A DNA stretch of 64,000 nt from Scedosporium boydii (taxonomy: Eukaryota; Ascomycota; Sordariomycetes; Microascales; Microascaceae). A model generated the notes under the pieces. The model saw only the letters and a list, made by a program, of their open reading frames with translations, ran no database searches and was not told the DNA's origin. Every line of letters starts with the position of its first letter. The first letter of the stretch is position 1. The stretch spans positions 248,001 to 312,000 of the forward strand of contig NJFT01000002.1 in assembly GCA_002221725.1 (NCBI GenBank), given 5' to 3'. Below are positions 21,028-32,676 of the stretch, one piece after another. Made by a program: the position numbers and the translations under genes.

Positions 21028-22292
21028 TTAACCATACTGCTTCTGACCACCCGATGAGGTCGTGTAGAGACCCTCCTCATCACTATCCCTCGGCGTGGCC
21101 TTGGTCCTAGCATTCCTCATGGTAGCCTTTTCGCGACCGCTTGGCTCGTTGTGGCCGAAGACGCTGGGGAACCAGGACTTGAGGAGGGGCATAAGAGCAG
21201 GCGCGGAGGCCGTGATGAGCGCGAGGTTGGTCTCGATGGCGGAGGTGACGAAGCCAATGTTGTAGGTTGGGTCAGGGCTGGGTGCAAAGTCGTAGAGCCC
21301 GACGATGAGGATAACGAGACGAGCAATACTGGCCGCGGTGACACTGCAGACAAAATCGGTGTTAGTCACCAAATTCGGAGAATAAGTAGGAAGAAGAAAA
21401 CGAAGGGAAAGAGAAAAGAAGCGTAACACATACAGTCCACCCAGCAAAAAGACAACAAGCAGCGCAATCTTGGTCTTCTTGGGAATATTCAAATCCCTAA
21501 AAATATACGCCGGCAACAGCAGCACCAACACATCCGTCAAGATGGTAAAAGCCGCCGTCGATACGTACAGCGAGCGCTGGTCGACGCAACGCCCGCCCCT
21601 GAGGTTGGGCGTCCAGTTGAAGGAGATCGGTGTGCATTGCAGGGTGATGGCGACTGCGACGGCGACCATCTGGGCGGCGGTGATGCCCGCAAGGCCTAGA
21701 ACGTAGAGCTTCACGCCGCGTTTGTGGGCGAAGAGGCGGTAGAGGAAGATGAGGACGGAGAGCTTGACGAGGGCGAGGATGGGGTTGTAAAGAATTTGGA
21801 CGGCGTAGTTCCAGATCATGCCCTCGGTGGGGTCGTGGAGTGGGATGTCTCGGCCCCTGATACCGATGTAGTTGGTTTTGATGACTATTTTTGGTGTTAA
21901 TTCCCAGTTAGAGATCCATCTTAAGAGTTTGGCTTTCCTCAACTTACACTTGTAGCTCGCTGCCGTCTCGATCGCAGACATAAACATGGATATGCAGATT
22001 AGGCCATCGTCTGGAATAGAGGTGTTAGTGGCACTCTTGCAGGGTTCTTCTCTCCTCCAAGATTGGCCTTGAAATTCGACATACCCCATCCGAATTGCCT
22101 CCAAGCCCAGCGTCCCGCAGCCCTCAATGACACAACAACCAACGCCATCGAGGGGAACGAGAAGAGGATAACAAGCGCGAACGTCTGCAACGGACTCGTC
22201 CGATCCGGTACTCCCAACCCTAATGCCGTCCCATTGCCCATCCCCCCCGACAGCGTCGGCGGCGTCGGTGTCCCTGTGCGTAATGGATCCAT
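21028..22292 (-). CDS. fungal rhodopsin-fold (PTH11-like) integral membrane protein
   Basis: Four minus-strand exons: 22292-22085, 22010-21948, 21884-21434, 21343-21028. The frame closes exactly and gives 345 residues. About seven hydrophobic segments are visible. The first is FALVILFSFPSMALVVVSL, then GLICISMFMSAIETAA; further ones cover AVQILYNPILALVKLSVLIF, LGLAGITAAQMVAVAVAITL and LTDVLVLLLPAYIF, and the last lies before ITASAPALMPLLK. Family marks are WDDGLI after helix 1, a conserved Cys pair (QCTPISFNW and GGRCVD), TDVLVLLLPAYIF, and SIARLVIL with FVTSAIETNLALI. These match the fungal rhodopsin domain family (PF20684), which includes the PTH11-like putative receptors. A Cys-rich CFEM domain, found in classical PTH11, is absent. 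The ligand is unknown. Confidence 0.85.
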
Positions 22293-25200
22293 GGCTGTTT
22301 CTCAAGGTTCCTGGATGTTCCAATTCAATTGGAACATGGAACTATTCTCAGTCGTTCTTATTCGAAGCAGTTCGAAAAAGGAAAAAGAAAGTAATTCTTC
22401 AGCGAGCGCTGAAGAAGAAAAGAAAGAGACGAAAGAAAAGTAAAAGAAGGACAGGGACCGATCAAACATGTGGGGGAGGATTAAGTCCTTAAGTTAATAG
22501 CCCGAGTCCATCGAACCTCCCTTGGTAGGTGAAAGGGTGGGAGAAGATATGGGAAGAAGGGACATTAGATGAGATGAAGAGATCGTACGGCCAAACTGCC
22601 TTGATAGAATGCTACTGATCTGCGAATCCGGCCGCAGATCACCGCTTGGCCATTGGCCTCGAAGTGGATACACGATACAGACTCGCGATCCGGTTAAAGG
22701 GTCCATGTGTATCATGTTGCCCAGGACGGGCGAGCGCAAGGACCAAGCCGTGGCCTTGTTCAGTTCGTAGTGGATGCTTCGCACGGGGGCAGTGAAGGTC
22801 GGGAGACTAGAAAGACAAGACAGACACGGTTGAGCAGGAGCAGAAGCATGAGGGTGGCGATACTAGTGAACTTGGCATCGTCACCAAGCCACAAAGTCCT
22901 TCATGGTTAAGCTTATCGAGGAGAAAACAGGGACTATGGGGTTGGCATAGAGTTAGCATCGCCGGCATAGAATGCAGCATGGAGTTGCCGCTGGAAACTT
23001 GCCGGGCCGGTGGTCTGGTAACCACGAGGACCGGTGGCGATTTGGGGGGGTCGTCGCATTGAAGAAAAAGGCCGATCGAGTTTTCAGCACTGGACTTGCA
23101 GTCACGATGCGGGTACCGGAGACGGGCGTTCAGCTAACAGGCAATGATACCAGGAGTACCGAATAACTGAATAACTAAGAATGGATACATTCCCAACCTG
23201 GTGGTTCTTCTGCTGTCTGTTCATTCACGTCGCAGTCAAGTGATGTAATGGTGTGCGGCATTGATGTCGGCACGTTGGCACACACCCCCTGTTGCAGGCT
23301 GTCGGTGTCGGGATAGTGTTGCGAGTGGACGGGACGGTTAATCGCTGAAGCAAGGCTCAACGGCTTCTTACGTCTGATCAATTGATAGAGACGAGGTGTG
23401 AAGGAGGCACCATGTTAGTATCACCGAGGACTCGACAGACTTGAATCAACACAAGCAAACCAGCCAGGCTACAATAGATCAAATGCATCAAATGCATCAA
23501 TGGATACGCTCTTATCATCGAGACTCCAAAGAAGTGTCAAGAGCCGGAACAACATGAAGGATGATGGGACCCAAAATGCATTGATCCATCCCAATTTCCC
23601 ACGAGGGGGCAGGGGAGGCAAGTCATGAACGCTACCAGATCCAGTTTAGGTAGCATTTCTGACAATCTGTCAGCAAGGGTTGCCCCTGACGAAGACCAAG
23701 GCGAAGGCCCCTGCGCCGAACCTTTTCGTCGGAAATGTCGATCCCTCAACAGAGAAGGTCATGCAGACGCTTCGATGGGCGGAAGCGTGAACCTCTCGGA
23801 GCGACGGAATGGGTCGAGATTTTCCAGAAGGCACAAGCGCATGGCAACACCTTTCCCGCACACACAAAAAAAGATATAAAGGAAAGAAAGTAAAAAAGAA
23901 AAGAGAGATTGTCGTCTGGGCTGGCTGACGGCTGGGAGGAGGCTCGGATCGAGGACACCGACGTCGTGGATGTTTCAAGCTTGATAGGCTGCAGGCAAAA
24001 AGCCGAGGGCCGCAAAACTCAAAGCTTCCGATAAATAATCAAGATTAAATTCCGAGCAAGCTGCGCTAGAATGAGAAAGAAGAATCTTCAAGTAGCAAGT
24101 GGAAACCGCAAGACTCAAGGGTGAGTTCACAACAATGAGATCAACCCAGCGACGACGACTTCGCTCTTGTCGAATGATACAAGTTTGAAGTAATCTTACA
24201 TGCAGATATGGAACCACGCAAAATCGGAGATGAAATACAGAATGGTGGGTAGGTGTGCTTTGTCGACACCATTAAACGGTCGAACGAACTTGAGCCCACT
24301 TACCCAGCCTCGACTAGCACGTTGACCAGGGGCCCTAGTCCCCACATATTCCCGTCCCCGCAGAGCCAGGCAACTAAGCCCTATCGGCTAATTTCCATGC
24401 CAAGACAGCCGATTGTAGGTTAAGTGGTTGCATGAAGAGAGCACTCGCATCGCATGGTACAATCCGAAATGTCTTGAGGTGTTGGGGTTTTGGTAAGAAC
24501 TGTCTAAGAACTGTCCATCTAGCTCGTCGTCATGCCGTCTTCTAGATCAATTGAACACTATGTATTGATAGGTGAGATCTTCGCTACTTGATAGTTCACG
24601 CTACATACCGTACGATGGATTGATGGAGGATCGATTGATAAACCATAAAAACAATTTCAAGTTCTGGCAGGCTTCCAGATTCTTCCGAGGAGCTAGAAGC
24701 TGCGATCAATTGCACCGAGCATCAGCTAGCCCTTCTTTGAAACTGCTGCTGCTACTGCTACTGCTACTGGATGTCTTTGCTTCGCGTGACACTAGCTATC
24801 TAGCGTACTAACCTATGATGGGCGAACGTGTCCTTAGGGGCGGGCTATCGATTGTGTCGACCACATGGCCGCAGCAATTTACCACAAAAGCTCAGCAGCG
24901 CTCGTGTATCACCATGGACACTGATTTCAACTCAATCCCCAAGCATCTTGATTGTTGGCATCTTATATCAACTGGCAACGGGCTGACTAGAGATCTACAT
25001 GGGGCATGTAGTTTTTATCCCTGGCACATTTGAATCTCTTTGCTAGTTCAGTCCTCCAGCTTCATCAATTTGACTGATTTGGGCCTAACAGGTGATATAC
25101 TCTGTAGGACCGCTGCGGGACTCAACCAGCTTGAAACCCAAGTTTTCCGATCTGCTATTGGCACAACATTGGGAATCAATTCAAGGCAATTAATTGTCCG

Positions 25201-25850
25201 TAAACAAGCAGTCAGAGGATGGAATGATGTCATCAAATGCATTCGGTAGAAGCTGCAACTGCCTCCACAGCTTCACCAGCTTCACCAGCTTCAGTGGCAA
25301 TCCAATACGAGTGGAAAGTCTTGGTGCGCCATCAAACCATCAGTGGCCACTTTAGATCACTTTGGTCACATCACATTCAATCAATGGCTAGAAAACCGAT
25401 CGAATGTCTCCAGAACCACAGAGCATAGATCATGATCCAAGAGGGGGTGGCGACACAGTAACACACAGCAGTGTTCATACCGACCGATGATCCAAGCCAG
25501 GATGAATCTAAATTGTGCGGAGACTTGACGGCTCCGGGGTCCCAGAATTCACATCATTCTGCAATCATGAAGTATGTTTTCAATGTCGATGACCGTGAGC
25601 CACCGCCGCCACTGATGATGGATGAGACCGATGTCATGGCCGTCAACGTCACGCCATCTCGGAATCCCCCAATGATTTCCTCAAGACGTTTAAATCTGCT
25701 CTGATGCCCATTTCTCTACATCAAGCCAAGATCGAATTTCAAAATATTGTCTACTCAATTTCTCAGTGTTATCAAATTCCGTGGAAGTAACTAGCTTACA
25801 CACTATTCGCATTATCCAACTCTCGAGAGCTATGTTTCAGACTCGCCAAA
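22293..25850. other. 3.5 kb intergenic region without recognisable genes
   Basis: No frame longer than about 100 residues looks like protein. The stretch holds small tandem repeats: CAAATGCAT twice near 23483, CTGCTGCTGCTACTGCTACT near 24745 and CTTCACCAG units near 25262. It separates a conserved block from the accessory block to the right. Confidence 0.4.
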
Positions 25851-27248
25851 ATGGCCACTAGACTCACCCGAAACCCCCAACCCCTCCGCTCGCTCGACAC
25901 CGCCGCCCACCTCATCCGCACCCACGCCGAGCCGCTCCCCACCCTCACCGAATCGCCCGAGCAGCTCGCCCGCAAATTCGACCGCTATGCCGACTGCAAA
26001 GTCCTCCTCATCGGCGACGCCTCCCACGGCACCTCCGAATTCTACGCCGCCCGCGCCGCCATCACCAAGCACATGATCCAGCACCACGGCTTCAACATCG
26101 TCGCCGTCGAGGCCGACTGGCCCGACGCCGAAGCCGTGGATCGCTTCGTGCGCCATCGCCGCGGCATCGGGCCCTCGAGCGGCATTGATCCGGCGCCCCA
26201 GGCGAAGGAGCCGCCGTTTATGAGGTTTCCGACGTGGATGTGGAGGAATATGGAGGTGCATGATTTTGTGGTGTGGTTGAGGGAGTTTAATAAGGGGAAG
26301 CACGTGCAGAAGGCTGCGGGGTTCTATGGTTTGGATTTGTATTCCATGGGAAGTTCGATGAATGCCGTGATTCAGTACTTGGAGAAGGTCGATCCCCAGA
26401 TGGCCAAGGTGGCGAGGGAGAGATACGGCGGGCTGCTGGTTTTCGCGAAGGACCCGCACGAGTACGGGCTCGAGATGTTGATGACGACGTTTGCTGGGTA
26501 TGAGAAGGACGTCGTCGAAATGCTTAGGGATATGCTATCCAAGAGCTTGGAATATTCGGCGCATTTGGAGGACGGAGAAGAGTTCCACAGCGGAGAGCAG
26601 AATGCTCGCGTTGTGGCCGATGCCGAGCGGTACTACAAGTCCATGTACCACGGCCGCGACGAGAGCTGGAATCTGCGCGACACCCACATGTTCCAGACCC
26701 TCCTGCGCATCATAAAGTACCGCGGCCCCGAATCCAAGGCCATCGTGTGGGCTCACAACAGTCACATCGGCGACGCTCGCGCCACGGATATGGGCGCCGG
26801 CCGCAACGAGCTCAACATCGGTCAGCTCTGCAAAGAGACCTTCGGGGACATGGCTCTCAACATCGGCACCGGCACGTACACGGGGACCGTGGCCGCCGCG
26901 CACGGCTGGGGCGGCGACATGAACGTCATGAGTGTGAGACCCGGCATGAGGGGCAGCTACGAGGAGTTGATGCATGCGGTCGGGCTGCCGAGTTTCTTGC
27001 TCGACCTGCGGAAGGGGAAGTGCGACGAGGAGGTGTGGGATGAGTTGACCAAGAGGCGACTGGAGAGGTACATTGGCGTGATTTATAAACGCGATAATGA
27101 GCTTAGGGCTCACTATGCGCCGTCGATGCTGGCGAAGGAGTTTGACGGTTATGTGTGGTTCGATGAGTCGAAGGCCGTGAGGGCGTTTGAGAAGCACCAG
27201 CCTCCGACGGCCCTCGAGCTCGAGGAAACTTGGCCGTTTGGCATGTAA
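25851..27248 (+). CDS. erythromycin esterase-like protein
   Basis: Intronless, 465 residues from the ATG at 25851 (AAAATGGCC context). The Ere family (PF05139) is recognised by LIGDASHGTSEFY (His59; most members have GE instead of GD), the acidic VAVEADWPDA (Glu87), the Trp-rich FMRFPTWMWRN, GFYGLDLYSMGSSM, and IVWAHNSHIGDARATDMG in the C-terminal half. Bacterial EreA/EreB hydrolyse the macrolide lactone ring, but most members, including fungal ones, have unknown substrates. No signal peptide is seen. Third-position use shifts from strongly C-rich in the first 350 bases to more G-rich after about 26200, and intronless structure is consistent with an old bacterial origin; neither proves transfer. 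Its 3' end converges on arsM with 182 bp between stop codons. Confidence 0.88.
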   Translation: MATRLTRNPQPLRSLDTAAHLIRTHAEPLPTLTESPEQLARKFDRYADCKVLLIGDASHGTSEFYAARAAITKHMIQHHGFNIVAVEADWPDAEAVDRFVRHRRGIGPSSGIDPAPQAKEPPFMRFPTWMWRNMEVHDFVVWLREFNKGKHVQKAAGFYGLDLYSMGSSMNAVIQYLEKVDPQMAKVARERYGGLLVFAKDPHEYGLEMLMTTFAGYEKDVVEMLRDMLSKSLEYSAHLEDGEEFHSGEQNARVVADAERYYKSMYHGRDESWNLRDTHMFQTLLRIIKYRGPESKAIVWAHNSHIGDARATDMGAGRNELNIGQLCKETFGDMALNIGTGTYTGTVAAAHGWGGDMNVMSVRPGMRGSYEELMHAVGLPSFLLDLRKGKCDEEVWDELTKRRLERYIGVIYKRDNELRAHYAPSMLAKEFDGYVWFDESKAVRAFEKHQPPTALELEETWPFGM

Positions 27249-27430
27249 GACTTACAAAGGTGAGACAAAATGGAATCAAGGGCTTTTAAATAGGATAGGC
27301 TGATGATAATCGTGATTGATACTCTTAAATTGAACATATCCGCACTATTTCGATATTTCAATGGAACAGTGACTGGACCCACCAATCAAAACACTAGGCA
27401 GCGCTGAAATAGGCAAGTGAACACACGACC

Positions 27431-28674
27431 TTAGCAACACGACTTTCCCGCGCAAGTCTGGGGAGGATTGGCGGGATTGGCACCAGTCGTGCCCGAAGCC
27501 TTAATGGCATAGATCTTGAATGACCCTAGTCGGAATGATTAGTTAGTAAATGAGCTACGGAAGGGCCGGATTGTTTCCTCTTCTGCAATTTCACTGTGGT
27601 GTGCACCTACCGGCCCACTCATTAAAGTCCGTAACCCCAGACTCCTCCACCATCGTCTTGGCGAGAGTCTCCATCGAAGCTGTCGAGGTCTGGTTAGATG
27701 CTCCGCAGCACGGAACAGAAGCAGCAGGCGCACAGCAGGATCCATCATCCCGAGAAACGGTAACGTAGGCATTCAAGTCACTCTTCGCGTCGACAATCAG
27801 GATATCTAGAACCGAGATTTAATACTTAGCAACGACACAAGGTGGGTGAGGAGAGAGAGGGAGGTGTTTGACCCCACCATTAAACCCGGCTGTTCTGAGG
27901 TACGTTTCATACTCGCTCACTTGACTCGCACCAGCCACGCAGCCAACATACAAGGCGATGTTCTTCCTCAGCTCATCGGTAAACTCCTTACGCGCGAGGA
28001 TGTCGCTGATGGCCAGTCGACCGCCGGGCTTGAGCAGCCTGAACATTTCGGTGAAAACGGCTTGCTTGTCCGCATCTGGAACGAGGTTGATGACGCAGTT
28101 GCTGATGATGCAGTTGGCGGTGTTGTCGGGAAGTGGGATGGATGTGATGGGGCTTTGGATGAATTCGACATTGGCTGCGTCGACCTTGGCTTTGTTTGCG
28201 TTGGCTTTGGCAATCATGTTCTAGAAAAAGAAAAAAAATAAAAGAAACACTAAACGTTAGATTTCGAGTGACGGGATTTGTAGGTTTGAGGTAAATCGGA
28301 ATCTTGTTCTCCTTGCCTCGTTCATATCCACCCCGATGGCCCTTCCACTCTCCCCAACCTTTTTGGAGGCTGCAAAGACATCGAAGCCGGCACCGGATCC
28401 AAGGTCGATAACAGTTTCGCCCTACCCAACATCAGAAAATAAGAACGGAATACGGTTCTGGATTTTCAATAGCTCGAACCTCATTCAATTTCGCAAGTGC
28501 AATTGGGTTCCCACAGCTAAGACCCAGGTTCGCTCCATCGGGTAGCCCGACGAGATCCTCCTCGGTGTACCCAAAGGCTTTGGCTACGGCATGCTCATAC
28601 TGGCCTGAGCTGCTCTTGGTAACTGAGCCGTAATGCTTATTGACTTCGTTGTAGATTTGCTTTGAATCTATCAT
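27431..28674 (-). CDS. arsM: arsenite methyltransferase
   Basis: Five minus-strand exons (28674-28480, 28421-28317, 28220-27878, 27805-27611, 27525-27431) join in frame to 310 residues. Intron 2 has GC-AG borders (GAG|GCAAGG ... CTAG); the other three are GT-AG. The product is an S-adenosylmethionine-dependent arsenite methyltransferase (ArsM/AS3MT). Evidence is [12 protein letters not shown] (Cys54), the SAM motif [11 protein letters not shown] (69-79), [13 protein letters not shown] (Cys142), [12 protein letters not shown], and YVGCVAGA (Cys194). Family members bind As(III) through conserved cysteines in these positions. The C terminus is Cys-rich with CC pairs ([15 protein letters not shown]) and ends in AGKSCC. 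It methylates trivalent arsenic with a thiol reductant, in the cytosol. It shares a 540 bp divergent promoter with the bZIP gene. Confidence 0.93.
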
Positions 28675-29214
28675 TTTGGAGACTGCAGTGTAGATTGTTG
28701 TGGGGTAGAAGGGATGCCTGGATTACACGGGAGACACTAGAGTTCATAGAGTTTACGATCGCAATTGACATTCCTCCATTTTTGCCTTGGAAAATGCATT
28801 ACCAGCGCTATTATACCTTGGCACAGCTACCGTCGATATGTCACTAGGAGACTCTCCGTCGTTCGACTTTGAACTGATCCCTGCTCCTCGTGTCGCTCGC
28901 GATTCGGCAGGCTCGGTGATTGTGGGCATATCAATCTGTACTTTATCAATCTGGACCCGAAGATCCGCACAACACCAATGACTGCATGACGGGTTGCTGA
29001 CTAAACGCTTTTTTTCGATATGTCACCGCATTGCGCCTCCACAGTTGCACTTCGCCAAGACTTTGACCTTGGATCGTCGACAGATTCTAGCCCCTACGCT
29101 TTGCTTCTCGGACGGCAGTTAAGTTCCGCTTCCGCCTTTCAGCTCAGTGACATATCGAATATTTGGAATAAGAGTCCTATTATAGGTACACTACATTCGT
29201 TACCCTAGCCCGTT
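28675..29214. promoter_or_regulatory. divergent promoter between arsM and bZIP gene
   Basis: The two start codons are 540 bp apart and point away from each other. This makes co-regulation possible, including autoregulation by the bZIP protein, but I cannot point to a clear Yap-type site (TTACTAA or TTAGTAA). GATCGTCGACAGA and a short AT-rich segment lie nearer the bZIP side. Confidence 0.4.
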
Positions 29215-30054
29215 ATGTCCCCTCAGTCCCCAGCCAAGCCGCGGAGACGGCAGCGAGTCTCCGCCGAGCACACACTAGAACGGGTCCGGAACAACCAAAG
29301 ACGCCATCGCGCTCGGCGGAGAGAGTACATTGCCGAGCTGGAGGAGAAAGTCGATGAGATGTCGCATACCATATCATCTCTCGAGAACAAAGTAAAGAGT
29401 TTGCAGGATGAATTGGCTCGGTGTGACAACCATGATCATAACCACGACCAGGATGATGTGGCGGATGTCGACACCACTGCCGCTCGTCTTTCGCTACGAT
29501 TACAACAGGGAGGAATAGAGCCGGGGTCAGAGAGTCCCGTGGCGTCGACGAACACTGATCCGTACCTGGACGAGGATGAAGAAGAAGAACCTAAACCGGT
29601 CGACGACCCTCCAGTTGGAGATTTGCCACATCGCCCAGCGAAAGAATGCGGCTCCTCTGCAACCAACAATGAATATCAAAATAATTCCTGTTGCCGAAAC
29701 CTAGAGGGCCCGCCGTGCCCAGATCCAGAAGAACAAATCCCCAAAGACGTTCCAGGGCCCTGTGTCTCGGCAGCAGCTTGTCCTTCCCAAGCCTCCCCAT
29801 GTCCGCCATTCCCGGCATACCTGTTACGACCGGAATTTGAAAACCAATACCAGCAAATCTCGGAAGACGAGAGCACGGTCCTCTGTTCGGAAGCCTTCCT
29901 CCTCATTTCCCAACAAAATTACAAGAGCCTGTCCCAGGATGAAGTGGCGTCGTGGTTGTGGAGCGGATTCCGGCGCGCTCTCCGCCCCGGCGAAGGGTGT
30001 AGAGTGAGATCGGATTTGCTGCTTGGTCTTTTGACATATATAAGTGATGTATAG
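29215..30054 (+). CDS. bZIP transcription factor
   Basis: Intronless, 279 residues. The basic region spans residues 22-36 with VRNNQRRHRARRREYI, fitting the N-x7-R signature (Asn27, Arg35). A leucine-type zipper follows with heptad residues Leu42, Met49, Leu56 and Leu63. After it comes a His/Asp-rich spacer (DNHDHNHDQDD), an acidic patch and a Cys/Pro-rich middle. The C terminus (DESTVLCSEAFLLISQQN, VASWLWSGFRRALRPGEGCR, LLLGLLTYISDV) is a conserved block I recall in a subgroup of fungal bZIP proteins, including secondary-metabolite cluster regulators. The start ATG follows TACCCTAGCCCGTT. It is divergent from arsM, so it may control that gene; that is inference. Nuclear location is expected. 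Confidence 0.85.
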   Translation: MSPQSPAKPRRRQRVSAEHTLERVRNNQRRHRARRREYIAELEEKVDEMSHTISSLENKVKSLQDELARCDNHDHNHDQDDVADVDTTAARLSLRLQQGGIEPGSESPVASTNTDPYLDEDEEEEPKPVDDPPVGDLPHRPAKECGSSATNNEYQNNSCCRNLEGPPCPDPEEQIPKDVPGPCVSAAACPSQASPCPPFPAYLLRPEFENQYQQISEDESTVLCSEAFLLISQQNYKSLSQDEVASWLWSGFRRALRPGEGCRVRSDLLLGLLTYISDV

Positions 30055-30425
30055 TATTTGTTTCGAGACTTGATTCTGGTAATGGGTCGGCGTTGGTATC
30101 AGTTTAATATTTCAAGGGTGCAACGGGGGATAATGGACATCATTTGGTCTTGGGATTTGCCTGGAAGGAAGGTGGAATGGATATCGTTCTTGCTCTCTTG
30201 CTTTGCCTCTCGAAGAAGAGGATATTCCATTGCTCAAGTGAGTGAATCACATCACTAGGGCACTACATTTAAGGAAGGACATCTAATTAACAACAAATCT
30301 CAAAACAACCATAAAAAGGGCAGAAATCTCGGAGTCTCACATCTCGTCCTTTTTCCAAACTCCCTCACCACAAGTTCCTTGAAGCCCTCATAACCCTGCC
30401 ACCGCTGAACTCCGCATCAAACGCT
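30055..30425. other. intergenic, promoter of secreted-protein gene
   Basis: Tandem interval of about 370 bp. No coding potential is recognised. Confidence 0.4.
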
Positions 30426-31381
30426 ATGCGTAGTATTGCCTCCTATGCCCTGATGCTCCTTAGCATCACCCTGGGCCCCAGCGTAAGTTTTCCTTCACCT
30501 CTTGATGTCCTTTAGAAACCGATTGGCATCAATAGCTAACTATTTAGACATATACAGTCGAGCTTCATCCAACAGGCTCGGGCCCAGGCTGTCCCCGTCA
30601 ACGGTCCAGGTCTTCCCGAAGGCTTCATTGAGGTCCCCATGAGCTGGGACTTCAAGTTCGGAGACGAGGCCATTACCCCCCAGGGAACAATCGAGGTACA
30701 TGCCCACTCCAACACACACACACTCTCTCTTTCTTTCTCTCCCGTCAGAGGTTCACTAACGTGTCTAGTTCCCTAGGAGGCTCTGGCTCAAATGAAGGCC
30801 ATGAAGGCCGGCATCAGCCAGGACCGGTTCATCCAAGCCATGAGCGATGCCCATCCTTCCATCGTCCCGTCTAATTCCAACCCTGCCTCGGTAATATTCT
30901 CTCTCTCTCTCTCTCTCCCCCCCCCCCCCCCCCCACAACACCCATCCATCTCCAACACCCCGGGCCAAAGCGTCCTATATTGTAGAGCCATATATCTAAC
31001 TGTAATGCCATCCCGCAGAAGACAGACAAGGCCACGCCAGTGATCATCGACTGCCTCGACCCCGCGTTCACTTCCAGGCTCGCGTGGAAGGAACCAATCA
31101 TGGAAGGCATCAACGTTCTCAAAGAAGTCTTTCACCCCTGCTACATTCCCGCCCATCCCCGCAACGAGACCTGTGCCCGGGTGAGCTGCAGCTACCACTC
31201 CGGCATCTTCATGTGCGGTATGAAGGGTCTCCGCCCCAGTCCCATGTGTTCGGACTTGGCTCCGATGGCCGAAGCCATCGTCGAAGCGTGCACGGACGAC
31301 TCTGAGATGGGATTCGTCCGGGGAACTTATATTCCGTCGGCCCAGACTTACCTTGTCCATGTTGGTGGCGCTAGTTGTTAA
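30426..31381 (+). CDS. small secreted cysteine-rich protein
   Basis: Four exons (30426-30482, 30558-30695, 30777-30890, 31019-31381) with all introns in phase 0 give 223 residues. The first acceptor was set at 30557 because TTTAG at 30547 breaks the frame. The N terminus (MRSIASYALMLLSITLGPSS) is a likely signal peptide, with a possible cleavage or pro-site after ARAQA. The mature part has eight cysteines, all in the C-terminal half. It contains NETCARVSCSYHSGIFMC, with one N-glycosylation site. The CxRVSCSYxSxIxxC pattern recurs, as I recall, in fungal small secreted, effector-like proteins. Function is unknown. Intron 3 carries a CT repeat running into 18 consecutive C. No enzyme domain is recognised. 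Confidence 0.75.
30898..30934. repeat. (CT)n plus C18 tract inside an intron
   Basis: A CT repeat grades directly into an 18-base C run in intron 3 of the secreted-protein gene, 8 bases after the donor site. It is likely length-polymorphic. Confidence 0.9.
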
Positions 31382-32657
31382 GAGACGGCGGGATTTTCTT
31401 CTCCTTTGCTTAGGCGCATCTGGAGAAGTCGGCTGAGAAGGCGCATTGATGCGAGATGGAGAGAGACAGAAAGACGGGTTAGATAATGAAGCAATACGCG
31501 AGCGTACTTGAACTATCAGTCGATCCTTTTCACGATGTTCCCTGTGACAGTGTGACTTAAGAGAAAAAAATAATTTTAAAATTTAATAATATTAGATATA
31601 TTGAAATAGTCTAAGGTTCGTCGGATGGAGTAAAAAAAAATGAATGTTGTGAGGGGGGCAAAAAAAAGGCAAAAAAGCTCGGCTCCAGGATCGAAATCCC
31701 TTCGCCTACGAAAACAATCCGGGGTCGTTTTCTAGCCTTGTGAGTCGTCTGGTCTTGGCCCGCCAGACCATCATGAGTGCAGGCTCACTTGAACAACTCG
31801 GCTGGTAGATTCGGGACCGCACCCTCATATATAAAGCTATGTTGGGCTCCCTTTTGGGGTGAGACAAGAGGGAAGGAGGGAGAGAGGGACCGGGATGGTT
31901 CCTTCCCCCGAGGTGATATGAAATGATCATAGACACGAACCTGGACAGACAACTTTAGCTGAGATATATAACTGGACAACCGGGGTTACCACATGCTGCC
32001 GCGCCCAAAAACGCTGAAAGCCTTGAACCATGGCCGTGGACATCAGATCTCAGCGGTCCAGTCCTCTCTTTCTTTTTCTTTTTCTTCATCTCCATAACCA
32101 TTTCTCGCAAGGACTTGTATTTTTCCCCTTCTCCATCCGTTGTCCTTTGCCCTCATCCGTCTCGGCACCCTAGGGGAGAGCATCAGCAATAGGTCGGACG
32201 TTGTATTCTATCTCGTCCTTAAGGCGTCCGGTGGATGAAGTATTTTGGGAAGGCCACACCGCATGTGAGGACTAGTGGGTGTAGGCACAGTTTTGGCAGC
32301 ATTTTCCCGTCGTCTTAGAAGAGAACAGTCCTCCGGTTGTATAGCGATGTCTTCCCAGATAGTCTAGACATGTTGGCATAGGCTCAAGTAACTCTGGCTC
32401 TCAAGCGGAACCTGACCTCGGAAGGCTCCGCCCCCTCTACCAGAGAGAAGAGACGTGATGAACGCCTGGCTCAACATACCGAGCAATAGAGGCATGTCTC
32501 CTTCACCGACGTCCGTCTCTTCCTCGAGTTGAAAAAAATGATCCTCAGGCTGTTCGGCAAGCAGAGCCACAGAAAACGGGCGATTATCCCTCCATACACG
32601 GCAGTGGAGGGGATTTCTATCTCGTTCCTCTTTGAGGACCTTCTCGTCCTTCCAAAG

Positions 32658-32676
32658 CCCCCCCCCCCCCCCCCCC
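32658..32676. repeat. C19 homopolymer
   Basis: Nineteen consecutive C, followed by GCCCCGG. No coding context. Confidence 0.95.

Noticed and set aside
24572..24811. 79-residue frame with a poly-Leu stretch
   Set aside because: The Leu run comes from a CTG/CTA repeat; no upstream gene context or splice partner.
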